From Cochliopodium minus (taxonomy: Eukaryota; Discosea; Himatismenida; Cochliopodiidae): a stretch of DNA of 59,304 nt. The notes beneath the pieces are model-generated. The model saw only the letters and a list, made by a program, of their open reading frames with translations, was not told the DNA's origin and ran no database searches. Position numbers and translations under genes: made by a program. The number at the start of each line of letters is the position of its first letter. Position 1 is the stretch's first letter. Positions 10,140 to 21,650 of the stretch are shown piece by piece. Location: NCBI GenBank assembly GCA_024220525.1, contig JAMYWO010000099.1:1-59304 (forward strand), read 5' to 3'.

Positions 10140-13100
10140 TTAATTTTCCAATTTATTGAAAAAAGAAGAAAATAAAAGGTAATCAGTTGTAGTGGAAGTG
10201 GAAGTTTTCAAGGTGAACTCAAGCCATTTGAATCTTTTGTTGGAAAGATCGAAAATGGCGTTCACTTCTCCACTATTGCCAAAATTGTCACTGAAACTCA
10301 ATTCCTCCAAGTTTTTCTTTTCAGTTTGATTTTTCAAACATTCATATCTTTAAAAACAAAAATAATAAATTAAATTAATCAAAAATTAAAATTAATTTAA
10401 AAAAATATTTTATTTTACCTGTATTTCTTCCATGTTTTGTCATAATAGCAACTATTCTTGTTTGTGTTTTGATTACCTGTATAGACTGTAATGTAAGATT
10501 GACCATTCCAAATACCATGTCTAACAAGATCAAATAAAATTTTTAAATTATTAAAAAATGAAAAAAAAAAAAATAGAGTTTACGTGACACTTGAAAAAAA
10601 TCTGGTGTTGACTTGGGTGTTATCAGCATGAGTACAAAACAATCTTTTTTCACCAGAACTGTGCTTACTGTAGAACCTGTAAACAAAAAAAAAAATAATT
10701 TTTTTAATTTTAAATTAAAAATTAAATTGTTGACAAAATAAAGAAAATTTGATGTAATTAAAAATTAAACATTAAATAAAATGAATTAAATAAAATGAAT
10801 TATAAATTAAAAAATATTTTTTAAAAAAAAAAATGAAAGAATTAAGTTAAAAATGAAAAAAAAAATTTAAAATAAAAGTGAATAAATATTTAAAACAAAT
10901 TTTTTTTTTTTTTTTTACCAATCTTCTTCAGATTTAACTTCAATAGGAGAGTTCTTGTAAGAAAGCTCACAAACGATTTTTTTGTCATCTTGATCGAAAA
11001 AGAGGAGGGAGAAAGACAAAGGGTCAGGGAAAGACTTGTAGAGTCTTCTCTCTTGTTCGTAGGGCTCCTCTGCGATTCTCGTTTTCACTCTGAGACAGAG
11101 CTCTCTGATCTCCTTTGGTTCTAGGGTGAGTGTTTTCTCGTTAGTCCAGTCGTATCTGTAAAACCCAGAATGGTGACCTAAAAATCAAAAAGTTTTTTTT
11201 ATTTATTGTTATATTTTTTTTTTTTTATTTTTATTTTTTTTTGTTTAAAAATTTATTTTGTTTCAATTTTTTTTTTAAAATGTGACTTTGTTTAAAATTT
11301 TTTTTAATCTTTCGTTATTTTGATCTTTTAGATTGAATTTTTTTTTATTTTTTATTTTTTACTTTTAAATTGTGAATTTTTTTTTTTTATTTTGTTAATT
11401 TTTGATTTTAATTTTTTGTTTCTCTTTTTATTTCGTAAATATTTTTTATTATTTAAATAATTTTGATTTGACTTTAAAACTTTTTTTTTAATTTTTTGTG
11501 TTTTATTAATTTTTTATTTTATTTTTTCATTTACTTTTAAAATTTAAAATTTTATTTTTTGTTCCAATTTTTTGGTTGGTTAGATTTTATTAACAATTTT
11601 TTATATTACCAAGATCAGGAGTGAGAAACTCAACATCCTGATTAGAAGAGTTTTTATAAGTAGCCCTAAATTTAGTAAGATGCATCTTGCTCTCACAAGT
11701 GTTAAGAAGCCTGACATCAACATACAAATACTGAAAGAAACCTCCGTCGTAGTAACGAGACTGGTCGGCGTAGATTTTGCCGAGCTGTGTTAAGGTGATT
11801 TTGGACTCAGAGTTGGCAACCAATTCGCTTTGTTGTTCTTCGTTTTGGGGTTTTGGAAGTTTGCTGGTTTCTTTGAAACTTTCTCCTTCTTTTTTTGCTG
11901 GTGGGATCTGTTATTATTTTATTTTTTAATATTTATTATTTTATTTTTTAATATTTATTATTTTATTTTTTAATATTTGTTATTTTATTTTTTAATATTT
12001 ATTATTTTATTTTTTTATAAAGAAGTTTTTATTTGTTTTTATTCTTTATTATTTTTTTTTTATTTTTTTTTTTTGAATTTTAGTTAGTGGGATCTTCTTT
12101 TATATTTTTATACCTCATATTTAATGTCTTCGATTTCCAATTCTGAACTTTGAACAATATCGATTTTTCCCTTTTGGAATTTACCGTTCCACACAACCTC
12201 AACAGAAGTAACACTTTCTCTTTCGTCAGTAGGAGACTTGCAAATCAACCTTTAAAAAAAAGCACAAAAAAAGATTATAATTTTTTAAACTAATAAAATG
12301 CAAAATGGAATTATTCAGTAAATATAATTAATTATTTAATTTGATATAAGTGTTTTTAAAAAGATTATTTGAAACAAAAATTTGGTATAAAATTAAAAAT
12401 ATTTCTTTTATATTGTTGGGAAATATGAAAAAAATTTTGACTGCAAAAATCAATCTCAAAAAAATTGTTCTGAAAGAATTTTGAATGCAAAAAAACTTTT
12501 CTTTACTGTATGTTACTAAGCTTTGAATTGGAGACGATGAAATAAGCTTCACAAAGGACATCTTGATAAGACTTCCCACCAATCAGAATCTTTCCGTCTT
12601 TGCTAAAGTTGATGGTGTCCTTGTACTTGATGATCTCGAGCCTCTTCTCGCCACCCGCCTTGAACAAGATGTAGATGAAGGAGTCGGTGTCGGAGCTTCC
12701 CAGTTCTACTGAGATCTCTTTGTCTTCGAAGTAATCTTGTTGCTTGATTTCGATCCATGAGTTTTTGCATTCTTTGAGGGTTCTTTCTTCCCAAGTTTTG
12801 TAATCTTATTTTTTTTTTTTTTGTTGAAGAAAAAATTTTATGAGTTTTAAAATTATAGAAGATATGACAATAAAGCAAAATAAATGTGACCAACATCTAC
12901 AAATGTATGTATAATTTAGATTTCATTTAAATAGATCTTATGTTGAGATATATAAAAATTGAATTTGAATTTTTCTGGCAGATAATTTCATATTTTATTA
13001 ATTTTGATGATTTGTTTTATTTTTTTACCTAATGCTTCCAAGATCTCTCCATCATCCAATACATCGGCTATGATATCGTCTTGATTGATGTTATACCCAT

Positions 13101-13370
13101 GTGTGGTCACTCCCATGATTCTTCCAAGAGATTCATTGGTTGTTCCCAAAAATTCTTCATATTTCTTGGAGATCACCTTTAACAATTCTTTGATGGTGGC
13201 TTTATCATCTGGAACTGCAACAACCAATTTATTTCCTTTTAATATAAGAGAAAAATTAGAAATGTGTCAAATGAAGATTTGAAATTTGGTAGTTGTATAA
13301 TTTTAAAAATGAAATGTATTAAAGATTTACCAAGATATTGTACTTTAACTTTCCTTACAGTCTTGTTCAT
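10140..13370 (-). CDS. orphan protein with ubiquitin-like N-terminus (546 aa)
   Basis: Nine exons in transcription order: 13370-13331, 13235-13029, 12804-12507, 12249-12114, 11907-11610, 11177-10919, 10676-10584, 10520-10419, 10347-10140; the sum is exactly 547 codons. Residues 5-85 (KVKVQYLGNKLVVAVPDD... DDIIADVLDDGE) look like a ubiquitin-fold/PB1-like domain. The rest is rich in alternating hydrophobic and charged residues and in Trp, Tyr and Phe, suggesting several beta-sandwich domains (about 90-190, 255-440, 445-546), with a short Lys/Glu/Gln linker near 225-250. No signal peptide, membrane segment or catalytic motif is visible. I do not recognise the family. The exon 3 donor was set at 12506/12507 because only that choice keeps the next exon open. 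Confidence 0.75.
11910..12013. repeat. 22-bp minisatellite, about five copies, intronic
   Basis: A 22-bp unit reading ATTATTTTATTTTTTAATAT plus TT recurs about five times nearly perfectly inside the intron between exons 4 and 5 of the ubiquitin-like orphan. One copy carries a G in place of A. Confidence 0.8.
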
Positions 13371-13543
13371 CTCCCTTTTTTTTTAAATATAAATTAGAAA
13401 AGAAAATATCAAATGGATTTAAGAAAAATTCAATTTGATCTATTCAATTGAAAAACAATCAACATCTCAAGTATATTCCTTTTTTTTTTTTGCAAAGTTC
13501 TTAGTTGATTTCAAAAAAAAATTGTCAAAGAAATATATACACG

Positions 13544-14570
13544 ATGAATAAGATCAAAGCTTTTCCAATCCAAGGAATTAATTTTGTAAAAGGAAATTCA
13601 TTCTCCTTGGAAGATATTTACCATAAAAAAGTGTTGGTTCTTGTAAGAATCAAGAAAAATAGAGAAAATATAAATTTTGTACATCAAAAATTAACTTTGT
13701 TATGAAATCTATATAGGAAATGTGGGCAACATGGTGTAAAAATAAAGAATAATCCCTTTAATAGAAAAAAATTTATATCAAACAAAATTTCAATAGGTGG
13801 CCCATGTTTAAAAAGTAAAATAAAAAAATCAATTTTTAAAAAGGAAAGATCTGATTATATTTGAAAATAATGTCTTATAACATACAATAAACAATAGCCA
13901 TCCCTCATCTCACAGAATTGCAACGCAAATATAAGAATAATGCGGTCTTTTTAGGAGTATCGAATGAATCAATCAATACAGTGAATCAATTCGTTCAAAA
14001 GATGGGAGATAAAATGGTTTGAAAAAAAAACTTTTTTATATATTTTAAAAAAAAGGACAATTTTCTTTTAAAAAAAAGGATTACACTGTCGCAACTGATA
14101 TCAACGGTTCATTGGATAAATATAGATCCAATTTCAACATTAGGGGAATTCCACACGCATTCATAATAGATAAAACTGGTAAATAATTTTTGTTAAATAA
14201 AAAAACAAAAAAAAATTAAGAAAACAAAAAAAAATAATAAAAAGAAAAATAAAAAAAGAAAAAAGAAAAAATAAAAATTAAAAATTAAATTGAAAATAAA
14301 AATAAATAATAAAAATTTATATTATTTTATTGTAAAGGTATCGTGCAATATAGTGGACATCCCCTCGAGTCCGAATTCGAATCTACTTTGTCCCAATTTT
14401 GCAACCAAGTGATCAAAAAGGAGTGGGACTTGAACTCGCTCAAAAAAGACGAAATTTCAAAGCTTAAGGTTGCAGAGTTGAAGGAGATCATCTCCCAAAT
14501 GAATCTTTCTTATGATGATTGTGTTGAAAAATCAGATATGGTCAAAAGAATTGTTGAAAATCTCAAGTGA
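13544..14570 (+). CDS. thioredoxin-fold (TlpA/ResA-like) protein with CGPC active site (195 aa)
   Basis: Six exons: 13544-13642, 13717-13735 (19 nt), 13797-13814 (18 nt), 13898-14016, 14079-14178, 14338-14570; 196 codons with stop. Splicing both micro-exons builds WATWCGPCLKTIPHLTELQ, a textbook redoxin active site; skipping the 18-nt exon would delete the CGPC and keep frame with WATWSIPHL. The cis-Pro loop is GIPHAFIID (about 105-113). After the fold, residues 155-195 form a charged helical tail (KVAELKEIISQMNLSYDDC) resembling a SAP or ERp29-C-like helical module. No signal peptide is seen, so a cytosolic or nuclear disulfide reductase is most likely; substrate unknown. The ATG at 13544 is the only ATG of the frame. 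Confidence 0.85.
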
Positions 14571-15194
14571 GATTAAAAAAAAACTATCCCTTTTATCTGC
14601 TCTTTAAATTATTTAATAAATAAAATCTTAAAGAAATTTCAATTTGAATGAATTTATACAATTTCGCATTTTTTCAAAAAAAAAAAAAAAAGAAGAAGAA
14701 AAAAAGACTTGTAAGAAAGTATTTTATTAGGAACTTCTATTTTCATCATTTCCGATTGGTGTGGAAGGAAATTTGATGTAGGTTTCTATTTATCCTTCTT
14801 TTCAAATCCCATCTTCGAAAATTATAAATTCTCATAATTTTTCATAAAGAACTCTTGATCACAAGAATTTCTCGTGCATTTTCTTTATTGTTTGTAATCT
14901 TAAAAAGTCTAAAGACCATTGTTTTCAAGTGAAATTAAACTCAATTTCACAAAGAAAATATTTTTGTCAAGCCTGTAGGAAGAAAGATTGAAATGAGTAT
15001 CACTAGATAATTTTAGATTGAAAAAGATCAAATTGTGAAAATTTAATTCAGTGTTTGATCATGAATTTCTAAATTGATTGTTTAATAATTGTGATGCAAC
15101 TAAACTTGTGAAATTTCTTCAACTTCATTTAACATTTAACAGCTATTATTGATGCAAAAACATGGATCTGATTTAATTCAATAAAAAATAAAAA
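14571..15194. other. intergenic, no gene seen
   Basis: A 624-bp A/T-rich gap between the thioredoxin-fold gene and the hyccin gene, both on +. It contains an A-run with AGAAG repeats near 14681-14706 but no coding-like frame or RNA gene that I can support. It should include the 3' end of one transcript and the promoter of the next. Confidence 0.4.
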
Positions 15195-17029
15195 ATGAAA
15201 GAGAATTTAGAAAAGATACCCATTCAAAAAACCTCTGATTCATCTGAACACAATTTTGAAGATTTTGGGATCTTGATCACCAAGAATAAAGAACACAATC
15301 AGCTCCTATCTGACCTCATCATCTCCATCAAAGAACAAAATCAAAAAAATGAGACATCTGTGCTCGATAAGCTTATTGTAATACATTCATATCAATCCTT
15401 ATACACAGTATTTTCATTTATCTTGATTTTATGGCATAGGAAATTAAATTGGAGGATTGTGAATCAATATGTGAAGAATTGATCAAATCTGTTCATTTCT
15501 ATTATGCTGTTGAATGGAGATTATTCAGGAATGAGGCCAATAAGGTAAATAAGAAATTATAAAACATCAAACATAATCAAACACATACTCCCATATAAGC
15601 TCGATGACAAATCACAATGATATGATTCTTATATTATTCGATACATACGTTGAATGAATAAAGATAAAATTTTATAAAAATCATTTTTGAAAGCAAAATG
15701 ATTCAGGATTTGATATATACTCAATTATATGAATAAACTATCAAATATGGAGATATATTCTTTTTTAATAATAAATTAATAAAAAAAATGGGCAATTTTC
15801 TTCCAATGATATAATCTCATATCACATTCAATTCAATTATAATTTCGATCATAAATAAATTAAATAAAATAATTTTTTTTTTTCAGTGAATTAAAATTTT
15901 TTTGTATTAAGTCAAAAATTTATGAATGGTTGTTTGTTTGGTACATCAAAGAAAGTCCAAAAATAGATTTATTCGTAAAACAGTTCATTCCTGCTTTGGT
16001 TTGGGCACATCTTTATAAAAACTCACACAATATTGAAGAGATCGGTAAAAAAAATTTTATTAAATTAATAAAAAAATAAAAAAATAATAAAAATAAAAAT
16101 AAAAAATTAAAAAGTAAAAAAAATCAAAAAAAAAAATCAAAAAAAAAAAATCAAAAAAAAAAATCAAAAAAAATTTTTATTAAAAAAAGAATTAGACACA
16201 CTTTTGCTTGGAATGGACAATCACAGCAGAAAAGAAGAGGAAATAATTCAAGTTCTCAAAAACCCCCAAAGCCCCTCCATCTACACAACCCAACCCACCT
16301 CGGATAAAATCTCGGAATTGCTCCTCATGAAATTCAAAAAGTTTAACCCAGAAAAATCTTCCTCCGTCTCCTTTTCCAACCGCGAAGCCATCATCCGCAA
16401 CTTGATTGACAAGTTTGTTGCAAAGATTGGCAAGATGCCTCAGCCTTCTGTCACTTTTTTTTGCCTCGTTGCTTTTCAGGCTAGTTCTACTGGTTATCCT
16501 TTCGCTTCCAAAACTTCTCCTTGTGCTAATCGTGTTTTCATTGCTTTGGGTAAATTATTTTTATTTTTAATTCAATTATTTCTTATTTTTTATTTTGCAT
16601 TTTAATCGTTTTTTTTATTTATTTTTAATTCTTTTTTAATTCTTTTTATTTTGACTTTAAATCATTTAAACTTTTTTAAAAAAAATTTTCAATAATTAAC
16701 CTTCAATTATTTTCATTTTAATTTTTTAAACTTTTAATTATTTAGATGAAAAAATAAAAATTGAAAAAAATAATAAATTGACCAGAAGAGTCCACCTTAA
16801 TGTGGAAATGATCCAAAGTTTCTTGAACGGATTGGTACAAGCATCAGTACACCCTTTTTTAAATGCAGACTCAATCAACGCAATTCGTATGATCTACAAC
16901 CGTGCAGTTTATCACACCTTACCTCAAATCTTATTAACTACCAATGCTTTTTTCCATTCTTTCGCCAAAGATCAGTTTTCCCAAAAATTTGTAAACACAA
17001 AAGAAGATCTCAAAATAGAACAAAATTAA
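15195..17029 (+). CDS. FAM126: hyccin/FAM126 homologue (352 aa)
   Basis: Exons 15195-15377, 15440-15544, 15912-16044, 16196-16549 and 16746-17029 give 352 residues. The hyccin pattern is clear: an N-terminal helical region, FIPALVWAHLYKNSHNIEEI then DTLLLGMDN (family: FLPELIW...EALLLGVYN), PSIYTTQP (family PS[VI]Y), MPQPSVTFFCLVAFQ, a Cys near GYPFASKTSPCANRV, and a final VHLNVEMIQSFLNGL helix with an IYNRAVYHTLPQILL segment. In animals and fungi hyccin joins TTC7 and EFR3 to hold PI4-kinase III-alpha at the plasma membrane and sustain PI4P. The third exon uses a TTAAG acceptor because the nearer CAG would open on a stop codon. It is one of several lipid- or membrane-linked genes here. Confidence 0.85.
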
Positions 17030-17119
17030 ATTCAATAAATAAAAAATTAAATTAAATAATAAAAAATTATATTTTTTTTAATAAATATTTCTTTTCTTTT
17101 TCTTTTTTTTTTTTTGAGT

Positions 17120-20077
17120 TTATTCTTCTTCGATGTATTTCCAAATTTGAGGAGGAAGAAGTTCTTTGACATGCTCCAAATATGGGATGTTAAAAGAATT
17201 TTGTGTTTCTTCCAATACGGTATGGTTGCTATCTGTCAAAATATAAACATCTTTTTCTTTGATAGGTTTTGTTTCCCTAATAAAAATAATTTATAATTAA
17301 AAAAAAATTTTAAAAAAAGAAAATTTTTTTTTTTGTAACCATTTCTGCATATTAACCCAGATGTATTCAACAGTTCCTTCTTTTATGTTTCCCTTCTTTT
17401 CTTCTTCTCTAACATATTTTGGCAAACTGAAATCTATAGCAAAATCAGCAGCAAAGAAAATGACGTTTCTTAGTTGTCTCCTTTCTTCGTCATTTGTTTC
17501 AGGAATGCTCCTTAACAAATCCAAATTTATTGTTGTTATTTTTTAATTTTTAATCAATTTTTTTTTTTTTTTTTACTTGACGAATGGAAATACGGATTGG
17601 ATAGTATTGTAAACTAATTGGTAAGGTTTTGAAAACAGACCAACGGTGTTTCCCTTTTCAAAATTGGAAAATAAATAATAAATGAAATAAAAGTGAAATA
17701 AAAATAATGTTAATGAAAATAAAAATAAATGAAAATAAAAATAGTTAATAAAAAAACCAAAATATTCAAAATAAATAAAAATAAAAAATAAATGAAATAA
17801 AAATGAAATAAAAATAATGTTAATGAAAATAAAATAAAAAATAAAAAAAAAAATATAAAATAGAAATAAATATGAAATAAAACAAAAAAAAAATTTTTTA
17901 AAAAAAAATAAAAAAAAAATATAATCAAAAAAAAATAAGAAATAATTTAAAAAAAAAAATAAAAAAATAAAAAATGAATAAAAAATAAAAATATAAAAAA
18001 AAAATAAAAAAAATTTTACAACAAAATTCAGAGCAAACAAACCAGTTTCACTCAACAAATTTTTGCAAAGCTTGATAGTTTCTTGAGTCAAAGCATGGCT
18101 AGAAGTGGTCTGAAAGCTAAAGATGTCGTGGATGATGTAGTCGTACTTTCTTCCATGCTGGTTTTTGACGAGAAAGCTTCGCACATCCTCTGTGAAGAGC
18201 CTGCAGTTTTTTTGTTGTAAGTATGCGTCCATTCCAAACGTTCTTTTTGCTACATTGACTACTGCTGGTGATATTTCTACCACATCCACTATTTTTTATA
18301 ATTAAGAAATTAAAATGGAAAATTTTGAAATTAATAATAAAAAAAATAAAAAATAAAAAATCAAAAATCAAAAAATAAAAAATCAAAAAATATAAAAAAT
18401 AAAACAAAAAAATGAAAAATAAAAAAATAAAAAATAAAAAATAAAAAAATAAAAAATAATAAATAAAAAATTAAAAAATAAAAAAATTGAGTAATAAAAA
18501 TGAAAAAAAAACAAAATTTGGAAATAAATAAATATAAATGAAAAAAATGATAAAAAGAAAAAAATATAAATAAATAAAACAAAAAAAAAATAAAAAAATA
18601 AAAAAATAAAAAATGAAAAAATGAAAAAAGATAAAAAGAAAAAAATTTTAAAAAAATACAAAAAAATGAAAAATTTGAAAATAAATAAATAAATAAAATG
18701 GAATTATAATTAAATAAAAATTAAAAATTAGAATCATTAAAAATAAAACAAAAAAATTAAAATAAAAATAAAAAAATAAAAAAATAAAAAAATAAACAAA
18801 TAAACAAATAAAAAATGATAAAACAAAAAAAAAAAAAAGTTAAAAAATTAATAAAATGATGATTTATTTTACCTTGCGTTGTTGAAGGGAGATCGAGTAA
18901 TTTCACTATTTAAAATATAAAAAAAGTGAAAAAATAGATCAAAAAAAAAATCTACCAATAGAACCCATTCCAAGTCCTCTGATGTTTCAATGATAAAAAA
19001 AAAAAAATTTTAGATTATTCATTTAAAATTATTTTTTATTTAATTTTTATTTCATTTTTTTTTTTATTTTTTATTTTTTATTTTTTATTTTTTACACCAT
19101 TTTTTTTATTTTTTTTTTACATAATCAAAACTCTTTGGGGATCAGTTTTTCTTATGAAATAGAGTGATTGCAAAATTCTGAGGTAAGCGAAAATAGGAGA
19201 ATGATGGATTTTCCCTTCTGAATCCGGAGCCATTTTCCATTCTCCTCCAATCACAGATTTACCTTGCACCATCAACCTCCATCCCTAATGATAATTTGTT
19301 TAAATAAACAAAAAAATTGATTTAAAATAAAAAAGAAATAATTTAATAAAATTAATTGCAAGTTATCTCGAAAGGGAGATTTCTAAACTTTTTTTTTTTT
19401 TATTAACTTTATCGAGTAAAAAGTATAACCAAGAATTGCAACAAAAAATTAAAACTAAAAAAAGAAAATTTCTTTCTTGTTAAGATATGTTTATCAAGTG
19501 AACAATCATTTAAATGAATAATAAAGATATTGTGATATAAGTTTTAGATTGATCCAGATTTTGAATTATGATCTGATATAAAGAGATGAAGAAAATTTTA
19601 TAAAAAAATTTCATATTCTAAAAGCAAATATTATCTTCTCAATTGATTAGATCAAGGATATTTGATCATATAAATTTATATTTGATAAATTTTCATGGTA
19701 AATTTCATAACGAATATAATTTGTTTGGAAATAGATAGTTTTACTCTTTCATTATCATCCAATGCTATCACTTTGCCATATTTATCAGCCTCCATATCCA
19801 ATATCTCCCATTTCTCTCCCTTTGGATATTCCTTCTTAGGTTGATGAGCAGATGCCCCCTTTTTATTGTTGATAACAGAGCTATGATCATGATGTGGTGT
19901 ATTGAATAATTTGTTTCTTTTAGTATTTGGACTAACAAGCATTATGAACATCACCATGATGACCACAACAAGGATAATGATGATAAAGGTCTTAATATCA
20001 ATCCCCTTTCTTTTCTCTTTCTTTTCTATTTCAATGGTATTAGGGACAGTACTTTTATTGTGCTTATTCCTCTTCAT
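17120..20077 (-). CDS. membrane-anchored spermidine-synthase-like (class I methyltransferase fold) protein (408 aa)
   Basis: Eight exons: 20077-19745, 19284-19121, 18978-18956 (23 nt), 18905-18873 (33 nt), 18288-18020, 17653-17577, 17510-17340, 17276-17120; 409 codons with stop. A Lys-rich N-terminus precedes one hydrophobic helix (FIIIILVVVIMVMFIMLV, about 31-48), giving a type II membrane topology. The SAM/dcSAM-binding core runs RVLIIGLGMGSIVKLLDLP then VDVVEISPAVVNVAKRTFG. The catalytic-region motif is YDYIIHDIFS, not the DSSDP of true spermidine synthases, so aminopropyl transfer is doubtful and methyltransfer or another activity is more likely. The GLGMGS loop is spread over tiny exons. 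The large introns hold the A-rich repeats listed below. Confidence 0.85.
17672..18840. repeat. A-rich simple and duplicated intronic sequence
   Basis: The two largest introns of the spermidine-synthase-like gene are A/T simple sequence. A segment of roughly 50 bp containing AATAATGTTAATGAAAATAA occurs twice (about 17675-17730 and 17790-17840), an internal duplication. From about 18330 to 18830 the sequence is mostly short AAAAAAT-type units. Frames here encode only Phe/Ile/Tyr/Leu strings and are not genes. Confidence 0.75.
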
Positions 20078-20363
20078 TTTTTATTTTATTTTTTAAATGT
20101 AGATATTTTCAAAAAATTCTTTTTCAATTATCTTGGGTAAAATTGTTTTGTCTTGATTTAGATACTTCAAAACTTCTCATTTTTGGTTATTTCAATCAAA
20201 TCAAGATTTTATTTTTTGGGAATATCAGAAAATAAATAATTTATAATCAAATTAAATAGTAATTAATTTAAAAATAATTAATTTAAAATGAATATTCGAT
20301 TAAAATTGGTTTTAATTCTTTTTTGTTGTCTCAAAATTTTTTTTTGTAAAAGAGGAAGTGTAA

Positions 20364-21650
20364 TTAATTGATTGGAACAAATTTCCATTGGAGATAATTG
20401 TCGTTGGTTGGATCACGATAGGTGATGAGAGGTTGAGTCATGTTTGGATTTCTACCATCAAGATAACCTTGTGAACTTCTGCTTTGAATTGCAAAGTATC
20501 CATCTTTGAGAGGGATGAGTTTCCATTGGAGATAATTATCGTTGGTAGGATTACGATAGGTGATGAGGAGTTCAGTCATGTTAGGGTTTCTACCATCGAG
20601 ATATCCTTGTGAACTTCTGCTTTGAATTGCATAATATCCTCCTTCTTCGGCGATGAATTGCCAGTTCAAGTAGTTGTCTCCTTGAGGGTTTCTGTTGGTG
20701 AGGAGTGGTTCAGTCATGTTTGGGTTTCTTCCATCAAGATATGCTTGTCCACTTCTGCTTTGGATTGCGTAAAACTTTCCAGGAACAACAGGGGAATCGA
20801 CATTGACAAAGTTCCATTGGAGATAATTGTCGTTGGTTGGATCACGATAGGTGATGAGTGGTTGGCTCATCCCTGGATTTCTACCATCGAGATATCCTCC
20901 GCTGCTTCTGCTTTGGATCGCATAATATCCTCCTCCCACTGAAATCAATTTCCATTGGAGATAATTGTCGTTGGTTGGATCACGATAGGTGATTAGGAGT
21001 TCAGTCATGTTTGGATTTCTACCATCAAGATAACCTTGTGAACTTCTGCTTTGAATTGCATAATATCCTCCTTGCAATGGAATGAATTTCCAGTTCAAAT
21101 AGTTATCTCCTTGTGGTGGTCTGTTGGTGAGGAGTGGTTCGGTCATATTTGGATTTCTTCCATCAAGATATGCTTGTCCACTTCTGCTTTGAATAGCATA
21201 GAAGGTTCCAGGTGTCACAATTTCCAATTCATTCAATTGCCATTGGAGATAATTGTCGTTGGTTGGATCACGATAAGTGATGAGTGGTTGACTCATCCCT
21301 GGATTTCTCCCATCAAGATATCCTCCGCTGCTTCTGCTTTGGATTGCATAATATCCTCCTCCCACTGAAATCAATTTCCATTGGAGATAATTGTCGTTGG
21401 TTGGATTACGATAGGTGATAAGGAGTTCGCTCATATTTGGATTTCTCCCATCAAGATATCCTTGTGAACTTCTGCTTTGAATTGCATAATATCCTCCTTG
21501 CAATGGAATGAATTTCCAGTTCAAGTAGTTATCTCCTTCTGGTGGTCTGTTGGTGAGGAGTGGTTCGGTCATGTTTGGATTTCTTCCATCAAGATATGCT
21601 TGTCCACTTCTGCTTTGGATTGCGTAGAATTTTGCTGTATTAATGCTCAT
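20364..21650 (-). CDS. nine-repeat beta-trefoil (ricin-B-like) lectin-type protein (428 aa)
   Basis: Intronless frame of 428 residues made of nine near-identical repeats of about 46 residues, each with YAIQSRS-x3-YLDGRNP-x-M...L-x-T-x-R-x-P...DNYL-x-W. Repeats follow an ABC-ABC-ABC order: A units carry SGQAYLDG and end NYLNW, B carry SSQGYLDG, C carry SSGGYLDG (the ninth reverts to SSQG). Short linkers (ELEIVTPG, VDSPVVPG) separate the triplets. Three repeats build one beta-trefoil, so three trefoils in tandem are expected. QxW/YLDGR motifs fit ricin-B-like carbohydrate-binding trefoils. No signal peptide is present, so it is probably cytosolic or released by another route. High repeat identity implies recent expansion or conversion. 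Confidence 0.85.
   Translation of the reverse strand: MSINTAKFYAIQSRSGQAYLDGRNPNMTEPLLTNRPPEGDNYLNWKFIPLQGGYYAIQSRSSQGYLDGRNPNMSELLITYRNPTNDNYLQWKLISVGGGYYAIQSRSSGGYLDGRNPGMSQPLITYRDPTNDNYLQWQLNELEIVTPGTFYAIQSRSGQAYLDGRNPNMTEPLLTNRPPQGDNYLNWKFIPLQGGYYAIQSRSSQGYLDGRNPNMTELLITYRDPTNDNYLQWKLISVGGGYYAIQSRSSGGYLDGRNPGMSQPLITYRDPTNDNYLQWNFVNVDSPVVPGKFYAIQSRSGQAYLDGRNPNMTEPLLTNRNPQGDNYLNWQFIAEEGGYYAIQSRSSQGYLDGRNPNMTELLITYRNPTNDNYLQWKLIPLKDGYFAIQSRSSQGYLDGRNPNMTQPLITYRDPTNDNYLQWKFVPIN

Noticed and set aside
13505-13543. Upstream extension of the thioredoxin-fold frame
   Set aside because: It would need a TTG start; the ATG at 13544 gives the expected N-terminus.
17700-18661. Several minus-strand frames encoding Phe/Ile/Tyr/Leu strings that look like membrane proteins
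   Set aside because: They lie inside introns of the spermidine-synthase-like gene and are translations of T-rich simple sequence.
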